DNA of 64,000 bases from Cardinalis cardinalis (lineage: Eukaryota; Chordata; Aves; Passeriformes; Cardinalidae): contig JACDOX010000300.1 in assembly GCA_014549065.1 (NCBI GenBank), positions 433,634-497,633 on the forward strand, read 5' to 3'. The stretch's first letter is position 1; each line of letters opens with the position of its first letter. A program made the translations under genes and the position numbers. Shown piece after piece: positions 12,601 to 24,335 of the stretch. A model generated the notes under the pieces. The model worked only from the letters and a program-made list of their open reading frames with translations. It had not been told where the DNA came from and made no database searches.

Positions 12601-13306
12601 TGTCTTGGGTTAGAAATGCAAGATGTGCCTGGGGCTGGGGCTGTGGCTGGGGCTGTGTGTTCTGTCCCCATCTGTCAGAGCTGGGGCACTTCTCTGCTGT
12701 CCATGGGGCAGTTTTCTTTCTCTCTGCCACAGCCAACCCTCCCTCCAGGAGATCTCTGCTGTCCATGGCCACTGAGTGTCCCTGCAGGGCTGATCCAATT
12801 CCAGCATCCCATGGGGAGATGCTGCGCCCAGGGNAGGAGCCAAGCATTCCTACCTGGATCCAATCTGAGCCTGGCCCAGCCCAGCAGCCTTTGCCCCCTG
12901 CATTGCCAGAGGAGCAGCTTTCTGCTGCCCTGCATTGCCAGAAGGAGCCCAGGCCCATCTGCAGCAGCCCTGGAGCTGCAGAGGAAAACTCCCCCCTTGT
13001 GCAGGATCCCTGCTGCAGCAGAGCCACAGCTGGCACTGCAGGAGGGCTGAGCCCCCATGGGATGGGGCTGGGACACCCCCTGACACACAGGGGGCAGGGC
13101 ATGGTCTCACTCTGGCAGGGTTGGTTTGTATTGCTGCATTTGTATTTTCTTCCCTAATAAAATCTGTTATTCCTACTCCCATATTTTTGCCTGAGANCCC
13201 CTTAATTTCAGAAATTGTAATAATTTGGAGGAAGGAAGTTAACATTCTCCATTTCAAGTAGGCTCCTGCCTTCCCTAGCAGACACCTGTCTGTTCAAACC
13301 AAGACA
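12601..13306 (+). mobile_element. Solo LTR, ERVL-like (family C1)
   Basis: The 706-base LTR begins TGTCTTGGGTTAGAAATG and ends GTTCAAACCAAGACA. It is flanked by a perfect 5-base duplication, AGAGG, at 12596-12600 and 13307-13311; five bases is the size known for ERVL-type insertions. A poly-A signal AATAAA lies at 13156-13161, about 150 bases from the end, which sets the strand. The GC-rich U3 is nearly identical to that of the copy at 33635. A local GGGGCT/GTGGCT expansion (12631-12654) is absent from that copy. Open frames on both strands here reflect base composition, not coding. Confidence 0.92.
12631..12654 (+). repeat. GGGGCT hexamer expansion inside LTR
   Basis: Four tandem GGGGCT or GTGGCT units lie near the 5' end of the LTR. 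The sister LTR at 33635 lacks them at the same place, so the expansion is specific to this copy or lost in the other. Confidence 0.7.
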
Positions 13307-15112
13307 AGAGGCATTCTGTGTGTGTAGGATGTGCTGAGCCTGTTGCTGCAGGGAGGCTCCTACCTTTCTTTTTTTTTTTTTTCATATCTTTCTCTTCCTT
13401 ATTTTCCCTTCACCTTTCAATTTTCCTCTCTGTGCTTGGGATAACTTCCCCTTCCTTTAGTGCTGTTGCAAAGCTCAATGGCCCATTCTAATGCAATATT
13501 TAGGTGCCTCCTGGCTGTGGTTTAAAAGTTGCTTTAACATTTTCTGCACTAAAGTGGATTTTTCTTATAGCCCAGCAATTCTCAGTTCTTAGCCCCTTAG
13601 GCTCCTGGAGTTCAGACTTCCACAGTCAAACCAAAGCCCCAGATCTCAGTGGCTCACATCTCATTTTCAGCATCAGGTGTTTTATCTGACAGTATCTTGT
13701 CTTTTTGCATCATTCAGAGTTGTTGGTGGTAGTTCCTTCTTATTTTACAAGTGCTAAATGGCACTTGGAGGCAAATGAGTGTTTGTATGGAATACTTGCT
13801 ATATCACTTTTGTGTGTGTAACAGAGGTTGAGGCTGAATGTNAGGCATTTTTTAAACCCTGATGACAGAATCTGAAAACACTCTGAGAGAGCAGAATTAT
13901 TTCTTTTGCCTCTGTGCAACACCCAGCAAATCTCCCTGGTGTTCCATCTCCTCCTGAGGTCCAGGAAACAGCAGAGGGAGAGCTCTCAATGCCTTCTTGA
14001 GATTATTCCATTTCAGNCTGCACTGAAGCACTGCATAAATTGCTCCTAAGAAAGCACAGCATCACTTGGCCTTGCTGAGGCTGACAGTGGCTGCTGTGTC
14101 NCCTACTCTTCATTTCAATACCATTTTCAGGGGGGTGAAGCCTTTGGTGTAATCTGCTGCTCCAACATTTGGGGCAGTGCCCTGCTTGCTTTCAGGCCTG
14201 TCAGTCTTGGCAGGAGGGGAAATCTCTGGGGGAATTCTGGAGCTCAGACTTTAACAGGCTATCAGTGGAGCCTTTCAATGCTTTCCTGGGACTTTAGTTC
14301 AGGCCTTTGAAGTCTGTGANTTCAGAACGTGGGGGATAGGTAGGAATTGCAGTTTGAGTTTGTTCCTTGCACACACCCATTCACAGAGTCCCACAGTTGT
14401 GGTAATGAAATGCTGGTTTTGGATTTATCCATGCAAAGCTGGGATATACCAATAACCCACTTTGCAGGAAAAGAGGTGAGAAGGATTAAATGATTTCTCC
14501 TGATTAATGCATGTGGGGTAAAGCACTGCTGAGGAAGGCAGCTGGGCTGCTGCTGCTGCTGAGCTCTGCTCTGCTCAAAGGTGTGATCCTTCCCCACCCT
14601 ATTTCCCCTTCTGGTGATCCCACAGCCCTGCTAAACCTTTGGCATGTCCATTGAGCTTTCTCAGCTGAAGAACACAATTATTTTTCCTGTAGGTAGCAAA
14701 GGGCTGCAGGGTGAGCTGAGGGTTGAATGGGAGTGGGCAGGTGCCTGGCCAGGGGATGACCAGGAGGTCATGAACAATNTTCCCAGTGGCACCCACAACT
14801 CTGAGGATCAAGACCTGGATGTTTTCCACTATTCCCTGTCATTCCCAAAGTTCAGACAGAATTTCTTNATGAAAGGCACCTGGCTTGAGTGAAGAAATAG
14901 GTTGTTCATCCCAAATTCTGAGACCCATCTTGGCCTGTTGGGATGTGCAGTGTCATGCAAAGGCTTCATTTGGTGGTGCCTTGACTCATTCCTTCAGTTA
15001 CTGTTTTGTGCACAGGGTGAATGAGATTTACAGTGGNGGAGCAGACCTTTTTCCCTGTGTTGTGGCCACCCAAACCCACGTGGCTCCTTCAACATGAGGC
15101 AGGAGCACCCAT

Positions 15113-15205
15113 ACCAGGTTTAGATTGGATATTAGGATGAAATTTTTCCCTGGGAGNGTGGTGAGGGTGGCANAGGTTGTCCCCGGAATTTGTGGCTGTG
15201 GCGTG
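15113..15205 (+). mobile_element. CR1 LINE fragment
   Basis: A short piece reads like the CR1 3' portion: TTAGATTGGATATTAGGA, then a decayed CCCTGGGAG and AGGTTGTCC segment. This matches the conserved order seen in other CR1 tails in the window. It lacks the terminal repeat and is truncated at both ends. Confidence 0.65.
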
Positions 15206-15384
15206 AGTGCTCCTGCAGCCCTGCCCTTCTCACCTTATCCCAGCCAGGTGAGCACAGGGACACCAACACCACACCCAGCTCCCTCCCTGTGCTCCCCAGG
15301 GCTCAGGCAGCCCACAGTGCATTTCATGAGAGTGTTTGTAATCGATTCATTCCACACTGGAAGCACACCCATCACTCCTGCAAC

Positions 15385-15480
15385 ATATGGCAGCTAATCT
15401 CTCCTTAAGCAGTTAATTAGGCACCATTTGCATGCATGTCGGCCTTTGCACGCCAAAGCAGCTGGGATTCCTGTAGGAAG
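15385..15480. promoter_or_regulatory. Candidate regulatory cluster (homeodomain + octamer words)
   Basis: TTAATTA at 15412-15418 lies eight bases from a perfect POU octamer, ATTTGCAT, at 15426-15433, inside unique sequence between two CR1 fragments. Such paired words are typical of developmental enhancers, but conservation cannot be judged from one genome. Confidence 0.25.
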
Positions 15481-15669
15481 CTGTTTGTTCTGGGCTGCCT
15501 TTCTCCTTTGTGTGAAAAAATGAGCTGTTTCCCACTCATTCCTTGGTGCATGTTCTTTCCNAAGAACAGGTGTACTGAGGTGCTGCCTTGGGTGAGAGAG
15601 TGGCCTGGTCCTTGGGGCACTGGGTGCAGCTTGAGATGAGCAGGGGGTCAATTTTTGGCTCTGTTCATG

Positions 15670-16062
15670 ATTCATGGAATCATGGAATGGTTTGGGTTGG
15701 ACAGGACCTTTAAGATCATCTTGTTCCAACCCCTGCCATGGGCACAGACACCTTCTACTAGACCAGGTTCCTCCAANCCCATCCAAAACTTCCAGGGGTG
15801 GGGTGGCCACAGNTTCTCTGGACAACCCATNCCAGGGCCTCAGCAGCCTCACAGGAAAGAANTTCCTCCTAACATCCAACCTAAACCCTCCCTCTGTCAA
15901 TTTAAACCCATTCCCCCTGTCCTGACACTACGTGTCCTTGCAAAAAGCCCCTGCATCTTTCCTGTAGGCTCCCTTCAGGGATGGAGAGGCTGCAATTAGG
16001 TCACCTCAAAGCCTTCTCTTCCCCAGGCTGAACAACCCCAATTATCTCAGCCTACTCCTGAT
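15670..16062 (-). mobile_element. CR1 LINE 3' end
   Basis: The minus-strand CR1 tail starts with the reverse complement of the ATTCCATGATTCCATG-type terminus. It continues through GGTCCTGTCCAACCC, the CCTGGTCTAG box and the AGGAGGAA/TTCTTTCCTGTGAGG region to the AGCCTGGGG segment. About 390 bases of the 3' untranslated and terminal region remain. No reverse transcriptase coding sequence is included. Confidence 0.88.
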
Positions 16063-16327
16063 TACAGGGGGTAATGGTTAATTTGGCAGAAATNGCCCTC
16101 CCTGAGCTCTAAGGAGGGACAGGCATGAGGTGCCTTGACAGATCTGATCAGGAAAACGCATTTAGAAGGCACTTGCATTTTTAAGGAAATTTATTAGCCA
16201 GCATGATTTATTTCTAAATTTAAGAGTATTATAATCTACTGCAGTTAAGACTTAAATGTAGTTAGTGCTTTATCTTGGAAAAAAAAATAAAAAAGTTCCC
16301 CAAACCACATGGATTTGTGCAGAATTT

Positions 16328-16381
16328 GGACTTGATGGTCATTGTGGCTCCCTTCCAACTCTGGTTATTCTATGATTCTAA
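16328..16381 (+). mobile_element. CR1 LINE 3' terminus, short
   Basis: GGACTTGATGGTCATTGTGG is followed by CCCTTCCAACTC and TATTCTATGATTCTA, the canonical CR1 end with its 8-base tail repeat. It is a severely 5'-truncated copy, the commonest form of CR1. Confidence 0.85.
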
Positions 16382-17682
16382 GTTCTGCACCCCCAAAATA
16401 GGACCTCCTTTCTGTTAGGCACTCTCCAAACCATCCCATCAGCACAGTCATCTCTTCAGTGTGCTCATAACAAATATCAAAGGCCAGGAAAGTTTGGGAC
16501 TAGAAATGGGTTTCCTTTTCCATTATGAATGGGGAGGTACAGCAAGGATTAATTAAGATCTAGGGGTAAACATGGGGTCTGGATTCCTGAATGTCAGATT
16601 CAGTGCTGCAGCTAAGGATATCTTTGTTCCCTGGCTGAATTTCTGCTTTGCTATCATGTGTCTGACATCTGGATGGCATTCTGAGAACTTTAGAGGGAAA
16701 ATGTGTAATGGACAATCAATAAACTGTTTGTTGGGGAAATTTTCTCCTAGCAGGATGATAAAATCAGGTTCTGAAAAGGCATGGGAAGACATCTCAGAGC
16801 TGTTCATCAATTATCACTGCTATTTATTTCCTGAAATTGGAATGGAAAACTCAGTGCCCGAGTTGGTTTGAAGACACAGGAAGTGCACATTGTTCCACTG
16901 CCTCCAACTTTGGCAGACCCCTTGCAAGCCTGTGACAAATTACTAATCAGTCTGCAATTTTTCACACCTGTCTTGTCTCTGCTTTGCTGTGCTCTGGTGT
17001 GATTACTGCATATTCCATCTCCCAGCAGCCTGTAAATGATCTATCAGCCTTAGTGAATGCAGAGCTCCCTCCTGCATCCCATGAGCCGAGCCCAGGCCGG
17101 GCTCCCTGCACGTGGCTGAGCCTGGCACGTGTTAGGCTGAGCTTTGCCTGCTCCCTCCATGTGGGAGGCAGATTGCTGAAGCCAGGAGCCGAACAAAAAG
17201 GCTCAGAATTCCCCCCACCGAGCTGAATTTCTCCCCTTCATAATAACAGTGTGTAGCGCTTCAAGTGGCTTCAGATTTTTCTGTAGTTTTTACTGTCTTC
17301 TATTAAGTTAAATGTCCTTTTTCTTTCAGAGCAAGCGTAAATCTACTAACTCCAAGTAATACACAGCAAAACAATGTTGTAACATGATTGGTTTGCTTAA
17401 TCTGCCTGTGAATGACTCTTTCCCCACCAGCAGCCTCGTTAATCCAAAGTAATTTTTGTCTCTTTCCCACAGTGATTGGTTTTTTTGTTGTATGGAGCTG
17501 AGAAATTCCATTCTTTCAATGTAATATATCACAGATTTCTCTGTGAATTCTTCAGAATCCTTCTGAGGAGAGTCTGAGAGCCAAGGTACAGCAAGAGAAG
17601 GGGCAGCTGTGAGAGGGTTTTTCATGGCCCTTGCTGGGGGCACCCTGTGCATGGGACAGGAGGGCACTGCCACCTCTGCCAA

Positions 17683-18330
17683 TGTCCCTTAGGCGGAATC
17701 CCCAAAGAGTTCAGGTGCAGGAAAAGATAAATTGATGGGAAATCCAGTGAGGCAAAGTTTGTAGAAGAGTGAGTTATAAATAATACGAGAAAAAGCAGCA
17801 AAACCAACATTACAAGGCACCTTCATGTACCATTGAGAGGAATAGTGGATTTGTCTTTCCAAACAAGCTGTGGGTCTGCTGGTAGATAAACTCAGCACTG
17901 GGAGATAAAAGGGGATAAAATGGGAAGGATTCCACTGATTGATGAATGGAAAAAGATATTTGTTTTTACAAATAAACTTTAGGTTTGCTGATAAACGAAA
18001 TTAGACGTTTAAAGATGAAAGAAACAATGGGGAAAAAAAACCCCTAAATTCTGTAAGAATTAAAAATTAAAAGGGAGGGTTATACATTAGAGGGAAATCT
18101 TAAGTATCAGGTGTTTCAGTCTGTACCTCTCAAGTACCTCAGCCAATGGGGAAAAAGAGAAGGGAAATGGGGCTGGGAAACTGGGATAAAAAGAGGCTGA
18201 GTCCTCCAAAAATTATAGACCCCAGGGGAATGCCCCATGGGCTCTCCCTTTATTGGAATAAAGTCAAAGGACTCCTCTGTCTCCTTTTTGGACATAAACC
18301 TCTGGTGTTTGTGGATTAATTTTCCTAACA
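17683..18330 (+). mobile_element. Solo LTR, endogenous retrovirus (family D)
   Basis: The element probably starts TGTCCCTTAGGCGG and ends TTTTCCTAACA. A TATA-like ATAAAAAG lies near 18187 and AATAAA at 18257-18262, followed by a T/C-rich U5. This order of promoter word, poly-A signal and CA end supports an LTR on the + strand. Flanks are CCAA before and CCAG after, an imperfect 4-base match, so the 5' boundary is provisional. I recognise the family only by general LTR structure. Confidence 0.65.
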
Positions 18331-18687
18331 CCAGGGACAGATAAATGAGAGAGAAACTCGTTTTTTAATTTCTTTTCCCCCAGCTATCCCTGCAATGTCT
18401 CCGGGCTGCTGTTGGAGGAGCTGCCTCAGTGCATCTCAGCACACTGGACAGGTTTGTTGCTTCTGGCAACACAGGTACAGCCCCAAGGCTGCCCCCTTAA
18501 TGGGCTCTCTGCTCCCCATCANGTTTATGTCATTCCTAAGCAAAAGGGGAGAATGCATGGTGATAAACAGCCAATAGCTGTTAGCTGACTTCCCCTTGGA
18601 GTCTGAGGGGGTGGCATTGCTGTCAAAGGCGGCACAAAGGTTTCTATCCACAGAGCAGAAGGTTCTTGAGGCTGCAGAGAGCAGCAC
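18331..18687. other. Unique spacer between two LTRs
   Basis: This is about 350 bases of single-copy DNA separating the family D LTR from the family C2 LTR. I see no feature in it. Confidence 0.5.
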
Positions 18688-19361
18688 TGTTCCAGATTGC
18701 AATGCAAGGTGTTTTCTATTACCAGCTGTATGGCAGATTACCTTTGTCAAGTGGGCAGTTTGCCTTATCTCTGTCTTTGAGTAACCACAATCACACCTCC
18801 CTCGGGAGGGGACANCTGCTGATAACAGCTATTGAATGTCCCTGCATGACTGATAAGAACTACAGCATCCCATTGGGAGATGTGAGCCCAGAGGGAGGAG
18901 CCAAGCATTCCTACCTGGATATAATCCAGAGGTTTTGAGACACCAGCANGGCTTCTCCACTGGATTCCCCAGAGGAACAGCAGCTGCNTCTTCCCCTGGA
19001 TCTTCAGAGGAAGAATACATCCTGCTCTACAGGATCCCTGCTCCAGCAGAGCCACCCCTGGCACTGCAGGAGGGCTGAGCCACAATTCCAATGGGGCTGC
19101 TGCCAGCACCCTGACCCACAGGGTGTCAGGCTGGGTTCTGACTCTGGCAGTGTTCTAGTGTACTGCATTGTTATTTTATCCTTTTTTTTTTTTTCTTTTC
19201 CCCATTAAAGAACTGTTCTTTCCTGCTCCCATATTTTTTGCCTGAGAGACCCTTCATCTAAAATTTACAGCAATTCAGAGGGGTGGGGAGGGTTTACATT
19301 CTCCATTTCAGNGGAGGCTCCTGCCTTCCTTAGCAGAGACCTGTCTTTCCAAACCGAGACA
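18688..19361 (+). mobile_element. Solo LTR, ERVL-like (family C2)
   Basis: The 674-base LTR begins TGTTCCAGATTGCAATGC and ends TCCAAACCGAGACA. A perfect 5-base duplication, AGCAC, flanks it at 18683-18687 and 19362-19366. An ATTAAA poly-A signal sits at about 19205. It is a diverged relative of the LTR at 12601: the 3' third (CATATTTTTTGCCTGAGAG, then the GGCTCCTGCCTTCCTTAGCAG box) is shared, and U3 differs. It pairs closely with the copy at 23662. Both have their own target sites, so they are not two ends of one provirus. Confidence 0.92.
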
Positions 19362-21153
19362 AGCACAAAATGAAGAAACCCTCAGTCATGGTAGGAGACA
19401 CTGCACAAAGGGGGCTGAGTGATTAAACAAGTTCTGTTGGCCACACTCCTGCAGGGATGAAGATGTGTTAGAAGGAGGTTTGAAGTCACCCAGCCCCCAA
19501 GTGAAGGAAGCAGTCAGATGGGATTATCGTGGTGATGGCTATTTGTGTGCCAAAGTGACACAAGGATGAAGCTAAAAGGCCAGGAGCTCAAGAGAGAAGT
19601 GGACTCTGTGTCAACTGGGAGAAAAAAAAGGGATAAAGAAGAAAGAAGGGAGAAGGTGGCAGGGGTGAGGGAGTTGAGAGGCTGCTACAGCTTGAAAGAA
19701 CCATTAGAAGTGCTACTGTATTAAATGGGGAAGGACATCAAGGGGGAATATTTTGCTTTTTCAGAAGTTTTGAAGAACTGTACTAATAAAGTAAGGTGAG
19801 CAGGCAAGGTCAAGGAGGCCAAAAATGAGCAATGAGGCAGCTCCACTGTTCTGACAGATACATGGCTCTGCACCTGCCATGGCCCAGATGTGGGACAAAA
19901 GCATGGAGCAAGAGGCAGAAGATAAATAGTGGTGCAGGAAGGCTTTAAATTACAAGCGATCAATTCCTCTGACATAAATAAAGTTTCTTTAACCTCAGTT
20001 CCCCCATGAGTCAGCATTTTGGGCTGGAAATGATTTACAGAAAAACCCAAGAGATGTTTGAGATGTGATTGTGAATGGAGAACGTAAATTTAGGGAAAAC
20101 AGTGCTTAGTGAGGGGGGATGAAATGAGATGCTGCTAACAGTTCTGTACTTTAACAGGTTGTTAGGCTGTGAGTGTGGCAACATTCTGAAGGCATTGTTC
20201 CCCAAATTAGGGCTCCAAACTGCCTGACTTCAAGGAGACTCACTGCTCATTCTGCCCCTATTAAAGCTGATATCTGTCTTTAACCAGGCTCTAAAGGGGC
20301 TGAACTTTTCCAGAGTCTCACATCCCCCTCCTTTGCAGAAAGTGGAATGCTGACACTTGCCTGTTAACCCATGAACTTTGAGTGAGCAGGGACTCACCTC
20401 CACTCTNCTACCACTTCAGTTGGCCAATTTTAGCTCATTTGCACACATAATTCTCTGCCAAGGTGACATTATCGAGCACTCCTGATGATGAGGATATTAT
20501 TTAGGCCAAGAAAAAAAAAAGCAAAAACCCAGGCTGGAAATCTGAGCTGAAGNTAAGGTTGTTTGACAATGAAACACAGCACAGGGATGGTTGTACGGCA
20601 GAGCTGCTTTGGTCTCTGGTTGAGATGCCTGTAGGTCATAAATCCATGGAGGTCAAACTGCCTGGATGATACCTATGGCCTGCTTTTAAAAATATTGCTA
20701 GAGATTTGTTATGGATTTATTTTTGCCTTGTAGGTTTTAGGTTGGTGAGGGTGGAGGTTTTTGTTTGTTTTTGTTGTTTTGTTGTTATATTTTTCCTTGC
20801 TTGTTTTGATTCTCAAAAACTGGGATAGGACCAGTGCAGCTCCCCCAAGGCCCTGACTGCCCCAGGTCCAGTTCAGCCTGAGCCAGTTGTTCCTGCAAAG
20901 TAAAACATGTAATTTTACATCCATTGGTTTTAAAGGTCACATTTCCCTGCTTATAGTGTTTCTACTATATATACTTCAGTAGCCTTCAGAAGCCAAAAAC
21001 ATCTTTCAGCTNCAATGGTCCTAAAGGACAGAAAACTGTGGAGGAATTTTAGCTCACTGCTCACATTACCAACATGANCAGGAATGGTGGGAGGTCAAGA
21101 CAAGCAAACAGGACATGGAGGAGCTTGTAGGAACTGCTGGAGTTGAACTTCTN

Positions 21154-21205
21154 AGTGCATCCTCAAGGCCAGAAATCCCAGTGCGTTCTCAAGGTCAGAA
21201 ATCCC
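21154..21205. repeat. 26-base tandem duplication
   Basis: Two adjacent 26-base units start AGTGCATCCTCAAGG and AGTGCGTTCTCAAGG and both end AGAAATCCC. They differ at only four positions, one of which could be a CpG decay. Confidence 0.85.
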
Positions 21206-21718
21206 AGCAGCTAAGCAAAACTCATGCTCTCAGCCTTGGAAAATCCCAGAGCAGGAGGTCTCCTGGAAGAAGGAAAAAGTAGAGGAGAAGGACCAGAAAG
21301 GCTGAGGTTATCTGCCATTTCTTTGCCATTTCTTGTTATTTTGAACTNTTCAAATAAATGGGGGAAAGTGCCCATTGTTAAATGCTGAAATAAGTCTCAA
21401 TAATTTTCTGTGTTTCTTGATTTCCCAGCATTAGCTGTGAGTACTTTTAATGACTCTTTATGAAAACCTCTTCTGGTGTGGGGGAAGTTATTAAGCCTGT
21501 TACAAAGGGATTTTATGGTTTTAATTATAAACAGGTAATAGAGTCTATGTAAAAATTACCTTTTGACTTTGCAATAAAACCCATTTCCCCCAAGGTAAGA
21601 ACTCCATAAAGAGAGAATTACACGGCAAGGGAGAGGAGAAGTCAGCTCTGAAATCACAAGGTGCCTCCACAAGAGCAGATTTTGAGAAGCCCTGGGGATG
21701 CACTAACTTTAGTCTGAG

Positions 21719-21740
21719 TGTCTGTCTGTCTGTCTGTCTG
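21719..21740. repeat. (TGTC)n microsatellite
   Basis: Five or more uninterrupted TCTG/TGTC tetranucleotides form a short perfect array in unique DNA. Confidence 0.9.
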
Positions 21741-22396
21741 CTGGAGGCCAAGGGAACAGCAGAGGGAAATGCAAGGCTCAGGCTGCCCAGACTGTCTCTG
21801 TCTACCTCAGAGCAGCCTCAGAACTTCATTAACCTCCTTAACAGCCGCATCCCAACCACCCCAACCCCAGAGCTGGAGGCTGATGCCCAGTGCAGGGATG
21901 GAACAGATCTGCTTCTTCCCTTTCAGCTGTGATGCCATGGCTGGAAAGAGTCACTCTCTTCTTTCTTTCTGGATAATACTCCTAGATTTATCCACACTGA
22001 CTTTCTTGCTGTGATTTGCCAACTCTGCAGNAGGAATTGCTTGTGTCTCCACCACAGAGAAAGCTCCTGTACTGCCAANGCTTTCTCTTCCAGTGATTTC
22101 ATCCACAAAGGAATAAGACTTTTCTGCTAGCCCTGTCCTGGNGAGGTTGGTCAAACTCTGAGCTCTCAGTGCAGCCAAGGCCACTAGCCACCACTGCCCT
22201 TTTCTCTNTCTTGAAGGGAAAACAGTGTGTTTGCCTCCTGATGTCAGACATACATTTTCCTGATTATTAGNGAAGGCATTTCTTGGCACAAAGTCCCAGT
22301 GCTGGCGTTCAGTGCTGAGCTCAGCCGTGCTGGTCCTGCAGACTCCTTGTGCCCTTCAGGAAGTCACTTTATTTTCCTTTTGCTCTTTGTTTCTCC

Positions 22397-22428
22397 CCTC
22401 TTCCTTCCTTCCTTCCTTCCCTTCCTCA
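22397..22428. repeat. (CTTC)n microsatellite
   Basis: A pyrimidine-only array of CTTC units with slight irregularity at each end sits in a longer pyrimidine-rich tract. Confidence 0.88.
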
Positions 22429-22504
22429 CCTGTGCACACTGAGGACAAGCCTATGATGAATGGGTTGTCTTTTAGCATAAGGTCAAGTGATCCAAAGAGA
22501 CTGA

Positions 22505-22560
22505 GCTGCTGTGACTTAATGAGTTAATTACGTCACCTGCCTGTCAGCAAGACCTGATGG
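22505..22560. promoter_or_regulatory. Candidate regulatory motif cluster
   Basis: Within about 50 bases the sequence carries TTAATTA, TTACGTCA (CRE/ATF-like), CACCTG (E-box) and CCTGTCAG (MEIS/TGIF-like), nearly abutting. The words are seen directly; function is inference and would need conservation or chromatin evidence. Confidence 0.25.
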
Positions 22561-23661
22561 AGCTCTGAGCTGGCTCCTGCCAGGAAACACAGCTCAGAGG
22601 TTTAAAAACAGAGTTTATGCTGTTTACAAGGGGCTACTGCATTTCCAGATGCTCTAGTGCAGACCAGCTATCTGTGCCAGCTACCAGAAGTGATCAGTTA
22701 TTTGACTAAGTTAACACCCAGTTGGTCAATATAAATTTGAATTCCTTCTTTCAGCTGGAAAACTGAGAAAGAAAGAGGTGAAGANGAAAAAGCACAAAAG
22801 TGGAGACTGCAATTTGCTGTCTTTTAGCTCTCCCTGTACATCATTTATAAGGATATATAGACTATTATGGCTCATCTGTATCCCTCTAATCATTAATGAG
22901 GTGCCTTCCATGCCCTAAAGTTAAAGTCATAAAAGTAAAGTGTGTTTTCTACTGCAGGTCCATTTCAGTTCTTTATACAAATGTTCTGTTGCCCTTTATA
23001 ATGTNTTTGCTATAAATCTTGACAGCATTATTTGTTTTGTTTTTCTATCTAAATGCAGTGTTGAGTGGAAATGGCCTCATTATCTCCCTATTTCTGAAGA
23101 GAATTCACTGTCTCTAAAAGGTGCTGCATTTACAGCCCTAGAGATAGAAATCCCTGTTCAGAGAGAAGAGGCAAACCCAGCCTGCCCTTGCTGAGCTCCC
23201 CTGATGAATGAGCTGCACTTCACTGATCTGTCCTGGTCCCTGGGTTCAGCTCACCCACACCTCATCCTTCCCCTTGCCAAAAGCAGCGCCAGGTGAAAGA
23301 CTTTACCAAATCTAGGGAGATNAAAGTTCTTTTTGTACAAACCAGGTTCCCTCTTTTTTAACTTNCAGACAGTTAGTGTGTAACAAGCTGAGCCTTGTTC
23401 TTTTATTTGTAATGATCACACTGATCACAATTGCACCTGACAGGTACCAGAGTTAACACTGCAGCAGGCTCCCGGCTCCTTTGAGCTCTCACTCTGGCAG
23501 TGTCTCTGTGGCTCTCTTGGATGTTTCCTTGATTTCCTTTCCTGCACTTTGTTTTTAAGCTCTCCAGCGTGCTGCAATCCAGCAGGCAACATCCATAACC
23601 AGGGAAATTCTGCAGGTCACATTCCCCAGCTCCAGCAGGAGCCTGCAGGGCTCTGGTGTGA

Positions 23662-24335
23662 TGTTGAATATTGCAATGCAAGATGTTTTCTNNTACCATC
23701 TGTATGGCAGATTANCTTTTNTCANGTGGNCAGTTTGCCTTATCTCTCTCTTTGAGTGACCACACCCACTCCTCCCTCAGGGGGACTCCTGCTGATAACA
23801 GCNATTGAATGTCACTGCATGGCTGATAAGAACTACAGCATCCCATTGGGAGATGTGAGCCCAGAGGGAGGAGCCAAGCATTCCTGCCTGGATATAATCT
23901 GGGGATTCTGGAACACCAGCACAGCTGCTCCACTGGATTCCCAGAGGAACAGCAGCTGCCTCTTGCCCTGGATCTTCAGAGGAAGACTGCACCTTTCTCC
24001 AGGATCCCTGCTCCAGCAGAGCCACCCCTGACACTGCAGGAGGCTGAGCCACAATTCCAATGGGGCTGCTGCCAGCACCCTGACCCACAGGGTGTCAGGC
24101 TGGGTTCTGACTCTGGCAGTGTTGTTCTAGTGTACTGCATTGTTTATTTTATCCTTTTTTTTCTTTTTCCTTTCCCTATTAAAGAACTGTTATTTCCTNC
24201 TCCCATATTTTTTGCCTGAGAGCCCCTTAATTTAAAATTTACAGCAGTTCAGAGGGGTGAGGAGGGTTTACATTCTCCATTTCAGGGGAGGCTCCTGCCT
24301 TCCTTAGCAGAGTCCTGTCTTTCCAAACCAAGACA
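23662..24335 (+). mobile_element. Solo LTR, ERVL-like (family C2), ambiguity-rich
   Basis: The LTR begins TGTTGAATATTGCAATGC and ends TCCAAACCAAGACA, the same 674-base length as the copy at 18688. Flanks are TGTGA before and TGTGG after, a 5-base duplication with one mismatch. The poly-A signal is ATTAAA near 24179. Six single N bases fall between 23692 and 23730 in the U3, far denser than the window average. This suggests unresolved variation or mixed reads from sister copies. Confidence 0.88.

Larger units (their letters stand above)
13307..17682. other. Mostly unique stretch with three CR1 pieces
   Basis: Outside the CR1 fragments listed separately this is complex, non-coding DNA. It includes a motif cluster near 15385-15480 and two CACGTG/CACGTGT-type E-box words near 17109-17130. 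No open frame is convincing. Confidence 0.5.
19362..23661. other. Unique non-coding stretch between two LTRs
   Basis: I looked for retroviral coding sequence because similar LTRs bound this interval, and found none. It holds a 26-base duplication (21154-21205), a (TGTC)n run (21719-21740), a (CTTC)n run (22397-22428), a GTTTT-rich patch (20752-20800) and a motif cluster near 22505-22560. The remainder is complex single-copy DNA. Confidence 0.55.

Noticed and set aside
18688..24335. Reading the two C2 LTRs as the ends of one provirus with a 4.3 kb interior
   Set aside because: Each LTR has its own 5-base flanking duplication (AGCAC; TGTGA/TGTGG), and the interval holds no primer-binding site, gag, pol or env.
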